Shown here: positions 12,704 through 23,350 of the stretch, in pieces
How the letters are laid out: every line of letters begins with the position of its first letter
Numbering within the stretch: the first letter of the stretch is position 1
Translations under genes and position numbers: made by a program
Assembly (NCBI GenBank): GCA_032191485.1
Contig: JAVDOI010000007.1
Coordinates: 6,892,392-6,956,391 of the forward strand
Direction of reading: 5' to 3'
From: Leptoclinus maculatus
Taxonomy: Eukaryota > Chordata > Actinopteri > Perciformes > Stichaeidae
Length of the DNA stretch: 64,000 nucleotides
Notes under the pieces: model-generated
The model's input: the letters and a program-made list of their open reading frames with translations, nothing else
Told to the model about the DNA's origin: nothing
Databases searched by the model: none

Positions 12704-12800
12704 ACAAATGCTCTTGTCCTTGAGTTGCCTTTATACTGAATCAGATTTTGATGACGCAGTGAAAGTTAAATATAGTACCAACTGTGGTAAGGCAGACCGC
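12704..12800 (-). promoter_or_regulatory. Gene A core promoter: TATA box and muscle-type elements
   Basis: Minus strand TATAAAGG lies at 12728-12735. Upstream is a block conserved with genes C, D and the relic promoter, containing TGACGCA-like and aagttaaat strings (about 12750-12772). CTATATTTAA (12766-12775, minus) fits the MEF2 consensus YTAWWWWTAR, and a CAGTTG E-box lies just beyond. Gene C has a base change that removes the MEF2 match. Function is inferred from motif and position. Confidence 0.6.
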
Positions 12801-13661
12801 CCATCATAAAAGATATGTTGTAATTATATCATCTAATGTGATCAGGTTTCAGTTTATATGGCCAGGTCTTGATTTTTGTTTAATCATTACCTCAACAGAA
12901 GTTTATTTTAGGCTCATGAACACCCTCTTCACTTTAAAGAAGGGAAACTACTTTTAAAATACATCAGTGCTTTGTTTTTCTAAACATTTTTTTTTAAGTA
13001 TAATTTTTTTAAACTTTATTTCAAACTTTGAATTTAACTTTTAACTTTTAATATATTTGAAATTTAAAGAATCTTATTGCGATCAACAATTTAAACAAAA
13101 TAATATAAGTAAGTCGTGGATGACTTAAGTAATATATACATAAATATATATATTTAGTTTTTTATTGATTTATTTTTACTTAGCACAAAAAGAATCAAAA
13201 ATGTACAGACACTATTAATGCAGAAAAAGAGATAAATCAATTAAAAACAAAGATTCTTGAAGCACTATCAGTTTGTCCACTTATTAGGATACTCGCTTTT
13301 TTTATCTGACAGAAGAACACTGAGTGTGGAGGTTGATTATTCTCTGAAAGGTTGGAATGAACTCTCTGTTAAACATTCCTAAGACACTCATTAAACTCCT
13401 CTCTTACACTTTACATTTTGTGGCTAGATGAGTTTTGATCAGGGCCGAAAGTGAGGGTGTTTCTGAGATGCCAGAGGTTATTGAACTGTCTCATTCAAAA
13501 GTATTGGCCTCCAAAGATGGTTTCTTAGAGAAAATGTATATTGAATTAAGCCAACTATTCATTCATGCTCATGCAAAATGTTCATGTTGGGATTACAGTG
13601 ACTTGGAGGACACAATTAGATCAAAACAACACAGACAATGCAAGTCAAGATAAAAAACTAT
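12801..13661. other. A-B spacer, with the empty hAT target site at 13140-13147
   Basis: AT-rich DNA collinear with the C-D spacer. The single ATAAATAT at 13140-13147 is the unoccupied counterpart of the duplicated ATAAATAT flanking the transposon at 39455-41707. A 72-codon open frame at 13435-13653 is kept in the other copy but has no recognisable features; I treat it as chance. Confidence 0.65.
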
Positions 13662-13667
13662 TTTATT
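13662..13667 (-). terminator. Poly(A) signal inherited by fragment B
   Basis: AATAAA on the minus strand, about 60 bases beyond the B stop codon (13724-13726); gene D has the same hexamer at 42283-42288. Confidence 0.55.
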
Positions 13668-13723
13668 GTGGTGTATTTCACATCATATTTTATGATTAGA
13701 AAAAAAACCTCCGCCGAAGCACT

Positions 13724-16182
13724 TTATTCAGCTGCCTCTTTTCCCTGTGAAAACAGAAAACAGTTATTACATGAAATGCATATGAGCCTATACACATCAT
13801 ACTCTGTAATGGTTTTTTCTGTCGTTCATTTTCTGAAATTTAAGGCTATATCGTAACTTTTTTTCAGTCATGACTTAAGTGTTACGTGATTTACATTAAA
13901 ATAGTTGGAATTTCATTCGATTTAATTTTCATCAAGCTGAATGTTAGTTACCTTGCCAGAGTCACGGCTTTTTGCTCTCAGCTTGTTGACCTGGGACTCT
14001 GCAATGTCAGCACGCTCCTCAGCCTCCTCCAGCTCATGCTGGACCTTCCTGCACTTGGACAGATGAACGTTGGCTTGCTCTTCCTAAAAAAACACAGAGA
14101 TTGACATAAAGGTCAAACAAATCTGCCATAATATCAAGTTTGCATTGTTTAAAAAATGAATGTTTTGTCCTTACCGCTTCCTCAGACTGCCTCTTGTAGG
14201 CCTTCACCTTGAGTTGCAACTTGTCAACCAGATCCTGCAACCTGGAGACATTTTTCTTGTCCTCTGTACCTGATAGGTGAGCTTCTTCACTCTCCTCTCA
14301 TATTTGCGGACACCCTTAACAGCATCTACTCCACGTCTCTGCTCAGCCTCAACTTCTGTCTCCAGCTCACGCACCTTCAAAACACAATAAGAAAATAATG
14401 AAGTTTCCATATTGTTTCAATGTCTTGCTTCAGCTTTGTAAACCTTAACATGACTTTCTTACCCTGCACTCAAGTTTCTGGAGCTGCTTCTTGCCACCCT
14501 TCATGGCCAGGTTCTCAGCCTCATCCAGGCGGTGCTGCAGGTCCTTGACAGTGACCTCCAGGTTCTTCTTCATCCTCTCCAGGTGAGCACTAGTGTCCTG
14601 CTCCTTCTTCAGCTCTTCAGCCATCATAGCAGCCTAGATGAGACAGCATAACATGTTATTTAGCAATATCTTTAAAAAACACATTGGAGTTAAAGTAAAA
14701 ACAAATGAAGTTTAAATCTACATCAGTGATGGCCTTCTTGGCCTTCTCCTCTGCATTCCTTGCTTCCTGAACAGTGTCATCCACGTCACCTTGGACCTGG
14801 ACCAGGTCAGTCTCAAGCTTCTTCTTGGAGTTCAGAAGGCTTGTGTTCTAAAAGATACAATTATTTTCTCAGTTAAATCATCACATGTCTGATTTTTATA
14901 TTATAGTAAATCTCATTATTGATTTATTGAAGAAATTAAAGGAGTTTGTTTACCTGAGAGTGCAGAAGTCCAACACGCTCACTGGCGTCCACCAGCTCCT
15001 GCTCTGCCATTTTGCGGCTTCTCTGAGACCATGAGACCATTCCTGCGATCCACCATGCCAGCTTGTTCCTTGAAGTCTTCCTGGGCTCTAACAGCATCGT
15101 CAAGGTGCAGTTGTGCATCTTAGTGAAAAAATATCATGTAAATATTATGAATGCCGAAATGTCCCTGTACTGACTGTAGACTGTGGAACAACTCTGTGTC
15201 TGACAATACCTTAAGCTGTGCCTGCACATTCCTCAGCTGCTTCTGGGACTCAGCAGCCTGGCGATTGGCGTGGCTCAGCTGAACCTCCATCTCATTCAGG
15301 TCTCCCTCCATCTTCTTCTTGATCCTCAGGGCATCGTTCCTGCTCCTGACCTCAGAGTCCAGAGTGCTCTGCATGGAGTCAATCACTCTCTGGCTGTTCC
15401 TCTTGATCTGCTCCATCTCCTCATCTTTCTCTGCCAGCTTCCTGTCCACCTCACCCTTGATCTGGTTGAGCTCCAACTGGACACGCAGGATCTTCGACTC
15501 TTCGTGTTCCAGAGTTCCCTGACGATATCAAAGAATGAAATATTCATCACTGCTTTCAATCCATTTATGCTTTTTTTTACTATTTGCAATTTTTTTCAGA
15601 AGATCTCTCAAGGAAAAAAAATATGTACCTCAGCCTCTTCAAGAGCTGTCTGGATCTCAGACTTCTCTGTCTCCACCTGCTTCTTGGACTTTTCCAGCTC
15701 ATGGATGCTCTTGCCTGTCTCACCAATCTGTTCAGTCAGATCTGAGATCTCCTCTGCAGATAGATACATTTGTTTAATATTGTTAAGCCTTGAAGTGTAA
15801 AATATAAATACTGTATTCTAACACATACACATGTGTTGAATACAATGTCACTTTTAAATTATTTAGAACTCACGTTGAAGATTCTTGTTTTCACGCTTCA
15901 ACAGCTCAGTGCTGAGAGAACGAGCCTCCTTCTGTGCTCCCTCAAGCTCTGCCTGACCCTCCTCATACTTCTGTTTCCACTCTGCCAACACCTGAATAGC
16001 ACAATTACTACAGTTCAGTTGGTTATGTAGCACTATAGAGACAAATATATAAATCTATGTCATTGTTTGTATGGCTTGGCCACACAAAGTAACAATGCTA
16101 CCTTGTCAAAGTTCCTCTGCTTCTTGTCAAGGTTGGCTGCCAGACCGTTGGCCCTCTCCACATCAATCATGAGGTCCTCCAC
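13724..16182 (-). pseudogene. Truncated MYH fragment B (rod only, exons 41 to part of 31)
   Basis: This is the copy of gene D's 3' part. The last exon (13724-13744) and exon 40 (13952-14083) are intact. The intron between exons 39 and 38 is deleted together with exon 39's acceptor (joint near 14265). Exon 35 has lost 43 bases replaced by gagac (near 15020), net -38, a frameshift. Exon 32 has lost 48 bases (near 15898). Exon 31 stops abruptly at 16182. No motor domain, leader or promoter exists. It cannot make a myosin heavy chain; any transcript would need a promoter in the repeat block to its right. Confidence 0.93.
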
Positions 16183-17060
16183 AAGACAAGCTAACAAATG
16201 TCACAGAGAAGTGTATACAAACTGCAGCCGGTTAGTATTGTGGAAGATGTCGGTCTGAGGAACGTTCTCAAGGTGCGTTCGCGTCGCGTTTGGTGTGAAC
16301 GCACCTTTAGGATCGCAACGAATGACGGCACGCATGAGCCTCAAGAATGAGCTAAGAAAGTTAGCGGAAAGATTAACGTGAGACAACATCCGGTTTCTTC
16401 AGACGAACATCTGGTTTTCAGAATAAGATGCCAACAAAGTATGAATTAAAATAAAGGGAAAATACACCTAAATTGTGCGTAAAGTGTCTTTATTCTTTGA
16501 TCGCTGGGTAACCATCATCACCTCGGAGTTACAGCATTATATTGATGAACAGTAGAGCTGCATTCACATGCTCTGACTGTCATGAAGACAGACATTTTTG
16601 CTGAAACGTGCTGAAACGAGCTGAAACATTTTATTCATGTTGCACAGCAGTGGAACAGTGGAAGTCAGCACACTGAGCACAGATAGTACAAGAAATATGA
16701 TCGCTACTGTGTAAAGGGAATACTGCTGTTAAAAAGCACCTTATTTGTTTTAATAAATGTTTGCAAACCAAATATTATTGCACTTTTGTTGATATAGCAG
16801 TACTTTTAAAATAAAAGTGCGCAATACACTACTTTTAAATTCATTATTGAACTTTGCCATAACAATGTGATTAATCACGATTAATCGCAAAAAATCCATG
16901 CGATTAATCGCGATTAAAAATTGTAATCATTGCCCAGCACTAAACAAAACAAAACAAAACACAATATTCATTGACATAGTGAGGAATTTTAATATCGCCT
17001 CTTTTTCAGGATCACCATGCTCACAAACACACAGTTATACACATTATTACCTCATGTTAG
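16183..17060. repeat. Dispersed repeat block right of fragment B
   Basis: No gene is seen. A hairpin with 9-bp stem GGTGCGTTC/GAACGCACC lies at about 16274-16307. The stretch 16340-16490 resembles 20610-20800 (shared strings: aaagttagc.gaaag, taacgt, aaagggaaaatac, aagtgtct), as if one older element had been split by the LINE and Harbinger insertions between them. A dyad-rich attaatcgc repeat occupies about 16870-16917, followed by an (aaaac) run. Confidence 0.5.
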
Positions 17061-17068
17061 GGGTTTTA

Positions 17069-17160
17069 GTTTCAGAATCAGAATCAGAATCAGAATCGTT
17101 TATTGCCAAGGAAGTTTGCACCTACAAGGAATTTGTCATGGCGGGTGGTGCGTAACATTT
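17069..17160 (-). mobile_element. 3' end of a LINE-type retroelement
   Basis: On the plus strand (tcagaa) repeats are followed by tttattgccaaggaagtttgcacctacaaggaatttg, a sequence class seen very often in fish genomes as the 3' end of truncated non-LTR elements. Read on the minus strand, the element ends in (GATTCT)n. The region to 17410, and probably 20214-20330, may belong to the same copy; no reverse transcriptase is visible. Confidence 0.5.
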
Positions 17161-17675
17161 GACAATAAACAACAACATTAAACAACAACATTAAACAATC
17201 AACAACACTCAACACAGTGCAGGAAATGGAGACATATTAAAATTTACAATAAAATATAAGATAAAGTATAAAATATAAAATAAAGTGCACAACAAAAACA
17301 GATAACAGGACTGGAAAACAAGTGAAATGTAAGTGAAATGTTAAAAGTGTCGAGTGTGGTTAAATAAAGAAACAGGGATGTGCAGGGGAGTGACCAGAAG
17401 GAAATGTCCTGGGCCCTATTCCTCGTACGTCGCTCAATTAAGTCGATCAAATGTCCAATTATCCAGCTTGAATTACCGAGATGATTGAAGGCAGGCTATC
17501 TCGGTTCCTCAAAGACTGATCAGCGCTCAAACAGTCTCGTTAAATCGAACAAGACCTCAGTCATCAGGATAATTGGGCGTGCCCGTTTTACGTCAAAGGG
17601 GGTAAGCATCGATCACCGAAACCATGATTTTCTAACAGTACAATAGCGAATAAAGTCAAAGAAAGAGCATCTTTT

Positions 17676-17758
17676 TTCTCCGCTGGCGAGCAGGAGATGA
17701 TCATGAACGCATATGAGGAAGTCAAGACCATAATCATGGCTAAATCTAACACCGCCAT
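17676..17758 (+). pseudogene. Myb/SANT-like Harbinger protein, N-terminal remnant
   Basis: The frame reads FSAGEQEMIMNAYEE then VKTIIMAKSNTA, the usual start of the Myb/SANT-like DNA-binding protein of PIF/Harbinger elements. The expected Trp-containing continuation (WQKIAD-type) is missing; after 17758 the frame holds unrelated sequence, so the gene is truncated or interrupted there. Confidence 0.6.
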
Positions 17759-17826
17759 CCCTTCCGTTCGTACGGCTTGCTTACGAAAATTACGTCACAA
17801 AACATGGCCGTTTTTGGTATCCCAGC

Positions 17827-18225
17827 ATGCACAAAATCCTCATCTTTGCAAAGAAAACATTGATTTTCTTGGATTTTTTCATGGATTTTTCACAAAAGGA
17901 GCCCAAACACACACTGTCCAAAGTCGCCATGACCACTGCAAGTCAGGTCTTGCAGCATTTCGACGGCAAAAGATACATTACAGACCCGACTTTACTAGTG
18001 AATGTACTAGCGGATGTTACCATGGAGCTAGCGGCTTCAGAAAAGGCTAGTATTTATAGTAGAAACCTAAAACTTCTTTTTCATAAGCTGTCAACCAACG
18101 TGTTCATAGTTTTCACTTTTCACGTGCGGTTTTTTTCTGATGAATCTTTTCATGGGAAGAACACTGTAGAATGGTCATATTTTGTCCTATCTTCTTCAAA
18201 TACATTTGAGGCAGGTGTTCACTGA
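17827..18225 (+). other. Open frame of 132 codons inside the Harbinger element, unrecognised
   Basis: It follows the Myb/SANT-like remnant in another frame. The middle part, around MTTASQVLQHFDGKRYI and LLVNVLADVTMELAAS, looks like soluble protein sequence with amphipathic helices, while the tail is hydrophobic and aromatic. I do not recognise a family. It could be captured host sequence or part of a second transposon. Confidence 0.3.
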
Positions 18226-19500
18226 TAGTGTAGTTACAGCCCTATACTGTCCTTTAAACTCCAAAACTCTTACATTTTTACTGACTTCAAAGGCCCACTG
18301 CTCTGTTTCTGTATGACCTACAGGTTTTCTGACACTTTCACAAGGAACTTTAGGGGGTTTTCTTTCTGGCAAGACCTCATTGATGCATATAGTCAGAGTG
18401 GTTCAGACGCTACAGACATTTTAATTTGGGTATGTCATTTTAGGCATTTTTGCTCCAAATTAGGGGGGGGGGGGAGTGGAAGAGGTGCCTGCTGGCAGTA
18501 GGCTTAACCCTTTGGCCCCCATCCTCCCTAGGACTTTTTTTTGGCTTATTCTCGAAAATATTATACCCATACTCAAAGGGGCCTTACTCTCTAACTACAA
18601 GGTCTTTCTTAATAATTTCAAATGATTAATGACACTAAGAAGGGTTTGCTCATATGAATTGAGTAAATATTATGTATATTTTACTGGTTAATAGCTGATG
18701 AAGATGGAACACAGCTCCACTTTGAAAAATGTCAAATTCGTATGTTGATAAACCACTATTATTCATAATACAATAATAAATGAGGCTCAGTAAAGCCTAA
18801 AAACCCACAATCATACCAAACGATGGCAGTAGTCACACACAAAAGAATTGGAGTGAATAGAGTGAAGTAGGCCAGAGCAAGAGACATAAACGTACGAGAG
18901 GTCACGAGAGGTCGTCATTTGAGAAAGTGTGTAAAGTGTTACACATGCTTCTGTTCATGAGAAATTCTTCGTTCAAACGGTATGCTGCATGGTTGTGGAA
19001 ATATTATATTTGTTACTGAAAATTGCATTGTGCGGTAGTGATCGGTACTGTTCGGGCCCAAAAGGTTAATGGAATGCATCATCGAATGAGATCTTATAGC
19101 GAAAATAATCATCTCAACTCTTTCAGAATAAGTAGATAAAACAAGCCTGAAGAGTATCTAATTGATACGAATTAATAGATACTTATGAGGATATATGTAC
19201 TGTATGCGCTTATGTATCATACTATATATGTGTATATACATGTATGTGTAGATTACCATATAGAACTAGGAGTTTGAATATGTGTGTGCGAATCTGTGTA
19301 TGGGCAGATCAGTATGTATATTATTCATAATCAGAAATTCAATCAATTGAAGCAGTGAAAAGAAATTGTGTGATTCTCTCTATTCTTATCATGAGTACAA
19401 TAATGATATGCTATGGTGTACTAATAACACTGTCATATAATTATGAGTGCTTTCAAGCCCCATGTAGTTTAACCATCAAGAGGACATGGGAGCAAGTAAA
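18226..19500. other. Interior of the Harbinger element, no gene recognised
   Basis: AT-rich noncoding sequence with a G-run at about 18463-18474. I see no further transposase motifs here; much of the transposase catalytic part should lie in this interval and appears deleted or replaced. Confidence 0.4.
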
Positions 19501-19519
19501 ACCTAAGCACACAAACATT

Positions 19520-19850
19520 ATTCAGAATGGTGAGTCCATACAATATGTGCCATGGTAATGTATTGAACACATCCATAAGTTTCTTAAGCACCAAATAAAC
19601 TTTACGAACAGCACGGCATGCAGCGGCATCGCCGACACTGTACAATAATGTACCACTCGCTCACAGCTCACGGCTATGATACAGTCTGTGAGACGGTCAA
19701 TGCTCGTGTGGTGTTTACAATGTATGACTCGAGAAGGTCTTGTTAATAAATGATTCCTTGTCGGCAGAATCGATAGCGCTCGTATAGGAAGTCATCGTGA
19801 TGGGATAAGGGATCTTGGCGATCTCGGTCCGTGTACATTTTAGTCATCTG
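19520..19850 (-). pseudogene. PIF/Harbinger transposase, N-terminal remnant
   Basis: On the minus strand the pieces DRQDPLSHHDDFLYERYRFC, then LESYIVNTTRALTVSQTV, then VGDAAACRAVRKVYLVLKKL appear in order but in different frames with a stop between (TAA after GIIY at 19743). The DDFLYERYRF, ALTVSQTV and VGDA..VCR-V-KVY blocks are characteristic of the region before the DDE core of Harbinger transposases. Frameshifts make it a dead copy. Confidence 0.75.
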
Positions 19851-19940
19851 TTTTACCGTTAAAATACGGACATTTCCGTATTTTCGTTTCATCGAATGAA
19901 CGGTAAAACAGACGATCAAAACGTACACGGACCGATCTCG
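19819..19940. repeat. Long nested hairpin inside the Harbinger remnant
   Basis: Outer arms of 42 bases (19819-19860 and 19899-19940) pair with few mismatches. Inside is a perfect 10-base stem AAAATACGGA/TCCGTATTTT with a 4-base loop (19861-19884). Part of the outer arm is transposase-coding, so the other arm is an inverted partial duplication. Confidence 0.75.
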
Positions 19941-20213
19941 AAGAACTCTCTCCCTATAAAACGCTAATCTAACTAATATCGCTCCTTCATCAATGGGATG
20001 AGGAAGGGAGATGACATTTTTGCCGGGGGAGTGGCAAATTTATCCAGCTTCCTTCAGCTTGAGCCTGCTCTGGAGCAGGTTCACGCTTATTGATGTGTTG
20101 CCATGGTGATTGAGCTAAACCTGCTTCGAAGGAACCGGAAAAGCCTGATGTAGTGATCTCATCCTCAAACTTATCCCGCTAACTCAGTTAGCGACGTACG
20201 AGGAACAGGGCCC

Positions 20214-20829
20214 TGGGAAAAGAGTAAGACAGAGTCTCTAGACTATAGAGCTTAAATGTGCAGGGGCAGTTACTCCATGATGGCTCAATTGACTGTTGTA
20301 TTACCGTACTAGCTGGATTAGATCCGCCTGCCGTCTACAGCCGCGACAGACGCAAAAAACGAAGCTCGGTGAAGATTAATATTTATTTTCATTGATTTAT
20401 CAGAAATTGGATCTTGATAGAACCGTCACGCGGTCCGGTTCCACAGTCTGCCAAGGGTACGTCATCAGCTGTGGTACACTGCGTGCCAGTTTGAACAACG
20501 CAGTCGAAAACTGCGGTCAGGTCAGCAGGCACTTACATTTTATTGCACCTATATGCTGAAAATCACGGTAAACGCATTCAAATGGCACAGATCGGGAGCG
20601 AGCGAAGGACTTTGCAAAGTTAGCTGAAAGAATAACGTAATAAAACAACATCCTGTTTTTCAAAATAAGATGTCAACTAAGCGTATACAAATTGCATAAA
20701 ATAAGATTCAATTAATTATATTCACATTAAGTATAAAACATGTTACCTGCATCTCGTGAGTTAAAGGGAAAATACAACTAAGGATGGATGAAGTGTCTAT
20801 TATTTAGCTGGAAAGATAATTAAATGAAT
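20214..20829. repeat. Repeat-derived DNA right of the Harbinger element
   Basis: The first part continues the sequence interrupted by the Harbinger insertion. The part from about 20570 resembles 16340-16490 (see that entry). No gene is seen. Confidence 0.4.
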
Positions 20830-21215
20830 AATATCTGACTGACTGATGTGTTCAGGACATTTCTGACCACATCCAAACAAAAATCAAATATCTTAACTCT
20901 ACCAATTAAGATATTTTATGAAGTAAAAACTGTGAACTGAAATTGTACCTGCAAATAGTTAATTTCTGAAATGTTTAAGATGCTATAAAAATATTCTTCT
21001 CAATAATTCCACACAATGACTGATGTATATGTGTTCAGGACATCTTTGACTCCACCAATTCTAAAAATCTAACTTTTTTACTGTACAAATTAAGAGATTT
21101 TCTAAAGTAAAAGTCATACATTTGTACCAAGAAAATATCTAATAACTGAATATGCTATACAAATATTTTTCTCAATAATTCCAGACAATGACCGATGTAT
21201 ATGTGTTGAGGACAT

Positions 21216-22678
21216 TGTGAAGGATTTCAGTATTAAGCAAAATAATAAGAATGTTACCATGGGTTAAAGAGTTGCAATATATTTATCTATGAGATGTATT
21301 ATGTTTACAGGAGGTTTACAAATAGAGGATATTATATTACAGTATATTGACACATTGAATGTATTAAGCCATATGTATAAGCCATAAAAGTATTAAACAC
21401 TGAAGTATTAAACACTGTAAGAAGGGTCAGATAGGGTCAGATTTAGGGACATGTAGTAAGGAGACAGGAAGACTGAGGTCATAAAGGCAGCAGGAATGCG
21501 GAGAAGACAATGCAGAGATGAGCTTCAAAGGACGTCTCCAGCTGTGAAGGCACCAGAAGGACTGAAGAAGTTGAGAGAGGAATCGAATAACAGCCAAATG
21601 GTTGTAAATAAAAGCAAGGCATCGATTGGTTCGAGACAGTTGCCAAGATGATCAATGTATGAGTAACACCGATTGGCTCACCTGCAGTTTTTATGACGAT
21701 TTGACCCCCCTGTCTTTTCTGCAGTATAAGAGCTTTGTTTGAGGGAACAGAGGTCAGACCCACATGATCCCTCCACAGAACATCCTTTGATGTGAGACCT
21801 GAGAGGGTGAGAGTGTGTGGTCTCTGTTCTCGAGAGCATTTTACTATCGATAGTTAATTCAGATTGCATTTGATATTAAATACAAGTTTTACTTTTGAAA
21901 CCTGAATTCAGCAACTTATTTGGTGCACATGCGCAGTAAGAAGTAAATAGAGAACCAGGCCATTTGCTGGGCTCCTGTAGCTTGACGATATATTCATATG
22001 CCTCAACAATTTGGCGACCACGAAGGGACGATGGGACATTAGGGGCTTTGAATATTCGACTCTGAGAAGGCTGACATGACGTGAGATGGGTAGACACTTT
22101 CGGAGTGTACACGACTAAAGGTGAGCAGAGCCGTTTTAATAGAAATCTGTTAGGTAGCATAGGAAACCTTAGGAGGAAGTGTCTGCATGTTCGACGTTAC
22201 TGGAAGCTGGACAGAGGAGGAGATCGCAGCCAACTGGTAACTGTATTGATTTAACTTTAAAGTGGTTGTAACTCTGTATGAATAGCATCTGCAAGCTGAA
22301 TTAGGAACATATGTGTGCGTTGATTACACGGTGTTCTTTGTTGTGAAATCCTACCGGTGAGGCCTGATGTGCAGGTAACCCCGAGAGAGGGGGACGTTGA
22401 ATATGAAGTAGCATTGATCACGCTATAGTATTAGCTATTGGAACTAAGCAGCTAGAAAGAAGCTTGAGAAGCGGTCGAAGTTCTGGGCTTTGGTTTTTCA
22501 GGCGGACTAAATCTGTGTTTCAGAGGTACGTGAGGTTAAGGCGTCGGTCCCCTCGCGATTACTTTTGAAACCTGAATTCAGCAACTTATTTGGTGCACAT
22601 GCGCAGTAAGAAGTAAATAGAGAACCAGGCCATTTGCTGGGCTCCTGTAGCTTGACGATATATTCATATGCCTCAACA
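21216..22678 (+). mobile_element. LTR retroelement reduced to 5' LTR, leader and part of the 3' LTR
   Basis: The 5' LTR is 21216-22008 (793 bases, TGTGAAGG..CTCAACA) with TATAAG at about 21724 and ATTAAA near 21873. The leader follows. A 3' LTR piece (about 22559-22678) repeats 21890-22008 almost exactly. The 4-bp target duplication ACAT flanks the whole (21212-21215 and 22679-22682) and restores the tandem-array sequence ggacat. No gag, pol or env coding remains; a single internal deletion from leader to mid 3' LTR explains the structure. Confidence 0.85.
22012..22029 (+). other. Retroelement primer-binding site, tRNA-Arg type
   Basis: TGGCGACCACGAAGGGAC lies three bases past the end of the LTR. 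It is complementary to the 3' end, with CCA, that I recall for vertebrate tRNA-Arg(CCG). This sets the plus orientation of the element. Confidence 0.75.
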
Positions 22679-23062
22679 ACATCGTTGACTCTACCCATAC
22701 TAAAAAATGTTACTGTACCATTTAAGAGATTTTCCAAAGTAAACGTCCTACATTTGTACTGAGAAATATCTAATAACTAAATATTTGAGGTGCTATAAAA
22801 CGTCACTTCTCAATAATTCCAGACAATGACAATGATACTTTTATGTTCAGGACATCTCTGTCTCCTCCTATAGTGAAAATCAAACATTTTTACTCTACCA
22901 ATTAAGAGATCTTTCAAAGGAAATGTCCTATATTTGAATGTTCAAAAGCTAATTTCTGAATATTTGAGGTGATATAGAAATACTTTTCACAATAATTCCA
23001 TGCAATGACTAATGCATATAAGTTGAGGAAATCTCTGACTAATTTTACAGTAGTAACTAGAA

Positions 23063-23350
23063 AATCCCTAAAGAAATTTTGACAGTGTGGCTTCTACTGC
23101 CCGAAGACGTCGCAATATATATACACTCCGATGTTACCGGTAGTGCCGTTCAGGTTCGATTGAGATAGCGCTTCTCTCTTTTCTGCATTTTAGATTCATA
23201 CTCTTGGATTGAATCTTGTATTCTGTACGAACCTCATTCTGAGCTTCATGTTAAGATACGGTTACTCTATGGGGCTTTTATTTTGAAAGGGTGGGACTGG
23301 GTGGGTGAGAGAGGGGGAGAGGAGACATATTCATAATGTTTGACACACAA
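23063..23350. other. Unrelated insertion within the tandem array
   Basis: About 290 bases with higher GC than the array, including a G-rich run gggtgggtgagagaggggga (about 23298-23317). It is bounded by array sequence on both sides, but I found no terminal repeats or coding frame. Confidence 0.4.

Larger units (their letters stand above)
595..16182. repeat. Segmental duplication, copy 1 (gene A plus fragment B)
   Basis: This 15.6 kb segment is collinear with 26901-44976. Exons, introns, promoter, spacer and the 3' part of the next gene all match in order. The left edge is gtttctcactgg at 595 versus 26901. The right edge falls inside MYH exon 31 at gaggtcctccac (ending 16182 versus 44976); afterwards copy 1 runs into unrelated repeats while copy 2 continues into the rest of gene D. 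Copy 2 is longer mainly because of the hAT insertion at 39455-41707. Confidence 0.85.
17411..20213. mobile_element. PIF/Harbinger DNA transposon, decayed
   Basis: The ends are inverted repeats of about 24 bp: GGGCCCTATTCC..GTACGTCGCT at the left and its complement AGCGACGTAC..AACAGGGCCC at the right, one mismatch. Flanking CTG trinucleotides fit a 3-bp target duplication, though the edge is ambiguous by a base or two. Remnants of both Harbinger-type genes are inside: a Myb/SANT-like protein on the plus strand and a transposase on the minus strand. Both are broken, so the copy is not autonomous. Confidence 0.8.

Noticed and set aside
13435..13653. 72-codon open frame kept in both spacers (also 42056-42274)
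   Set aside because: Both copies come from one recent duplication, so conservation is not evidence of function. The region is 3' flank of an MYH gene.
22012..22029. tRNA-like string
   Set aside because: Only the complement of a tRNA 3' end, placed just after an LTR: a primer-binding site, not a tRNA gene.
21876..22160. 94-codon minus-strand frame across the LTR and leader, echoed at 22507-22737
   Set aside because: The echo is the 3' LTR repeat itself; the frame is antisense to the element and carries no retroelement motif.
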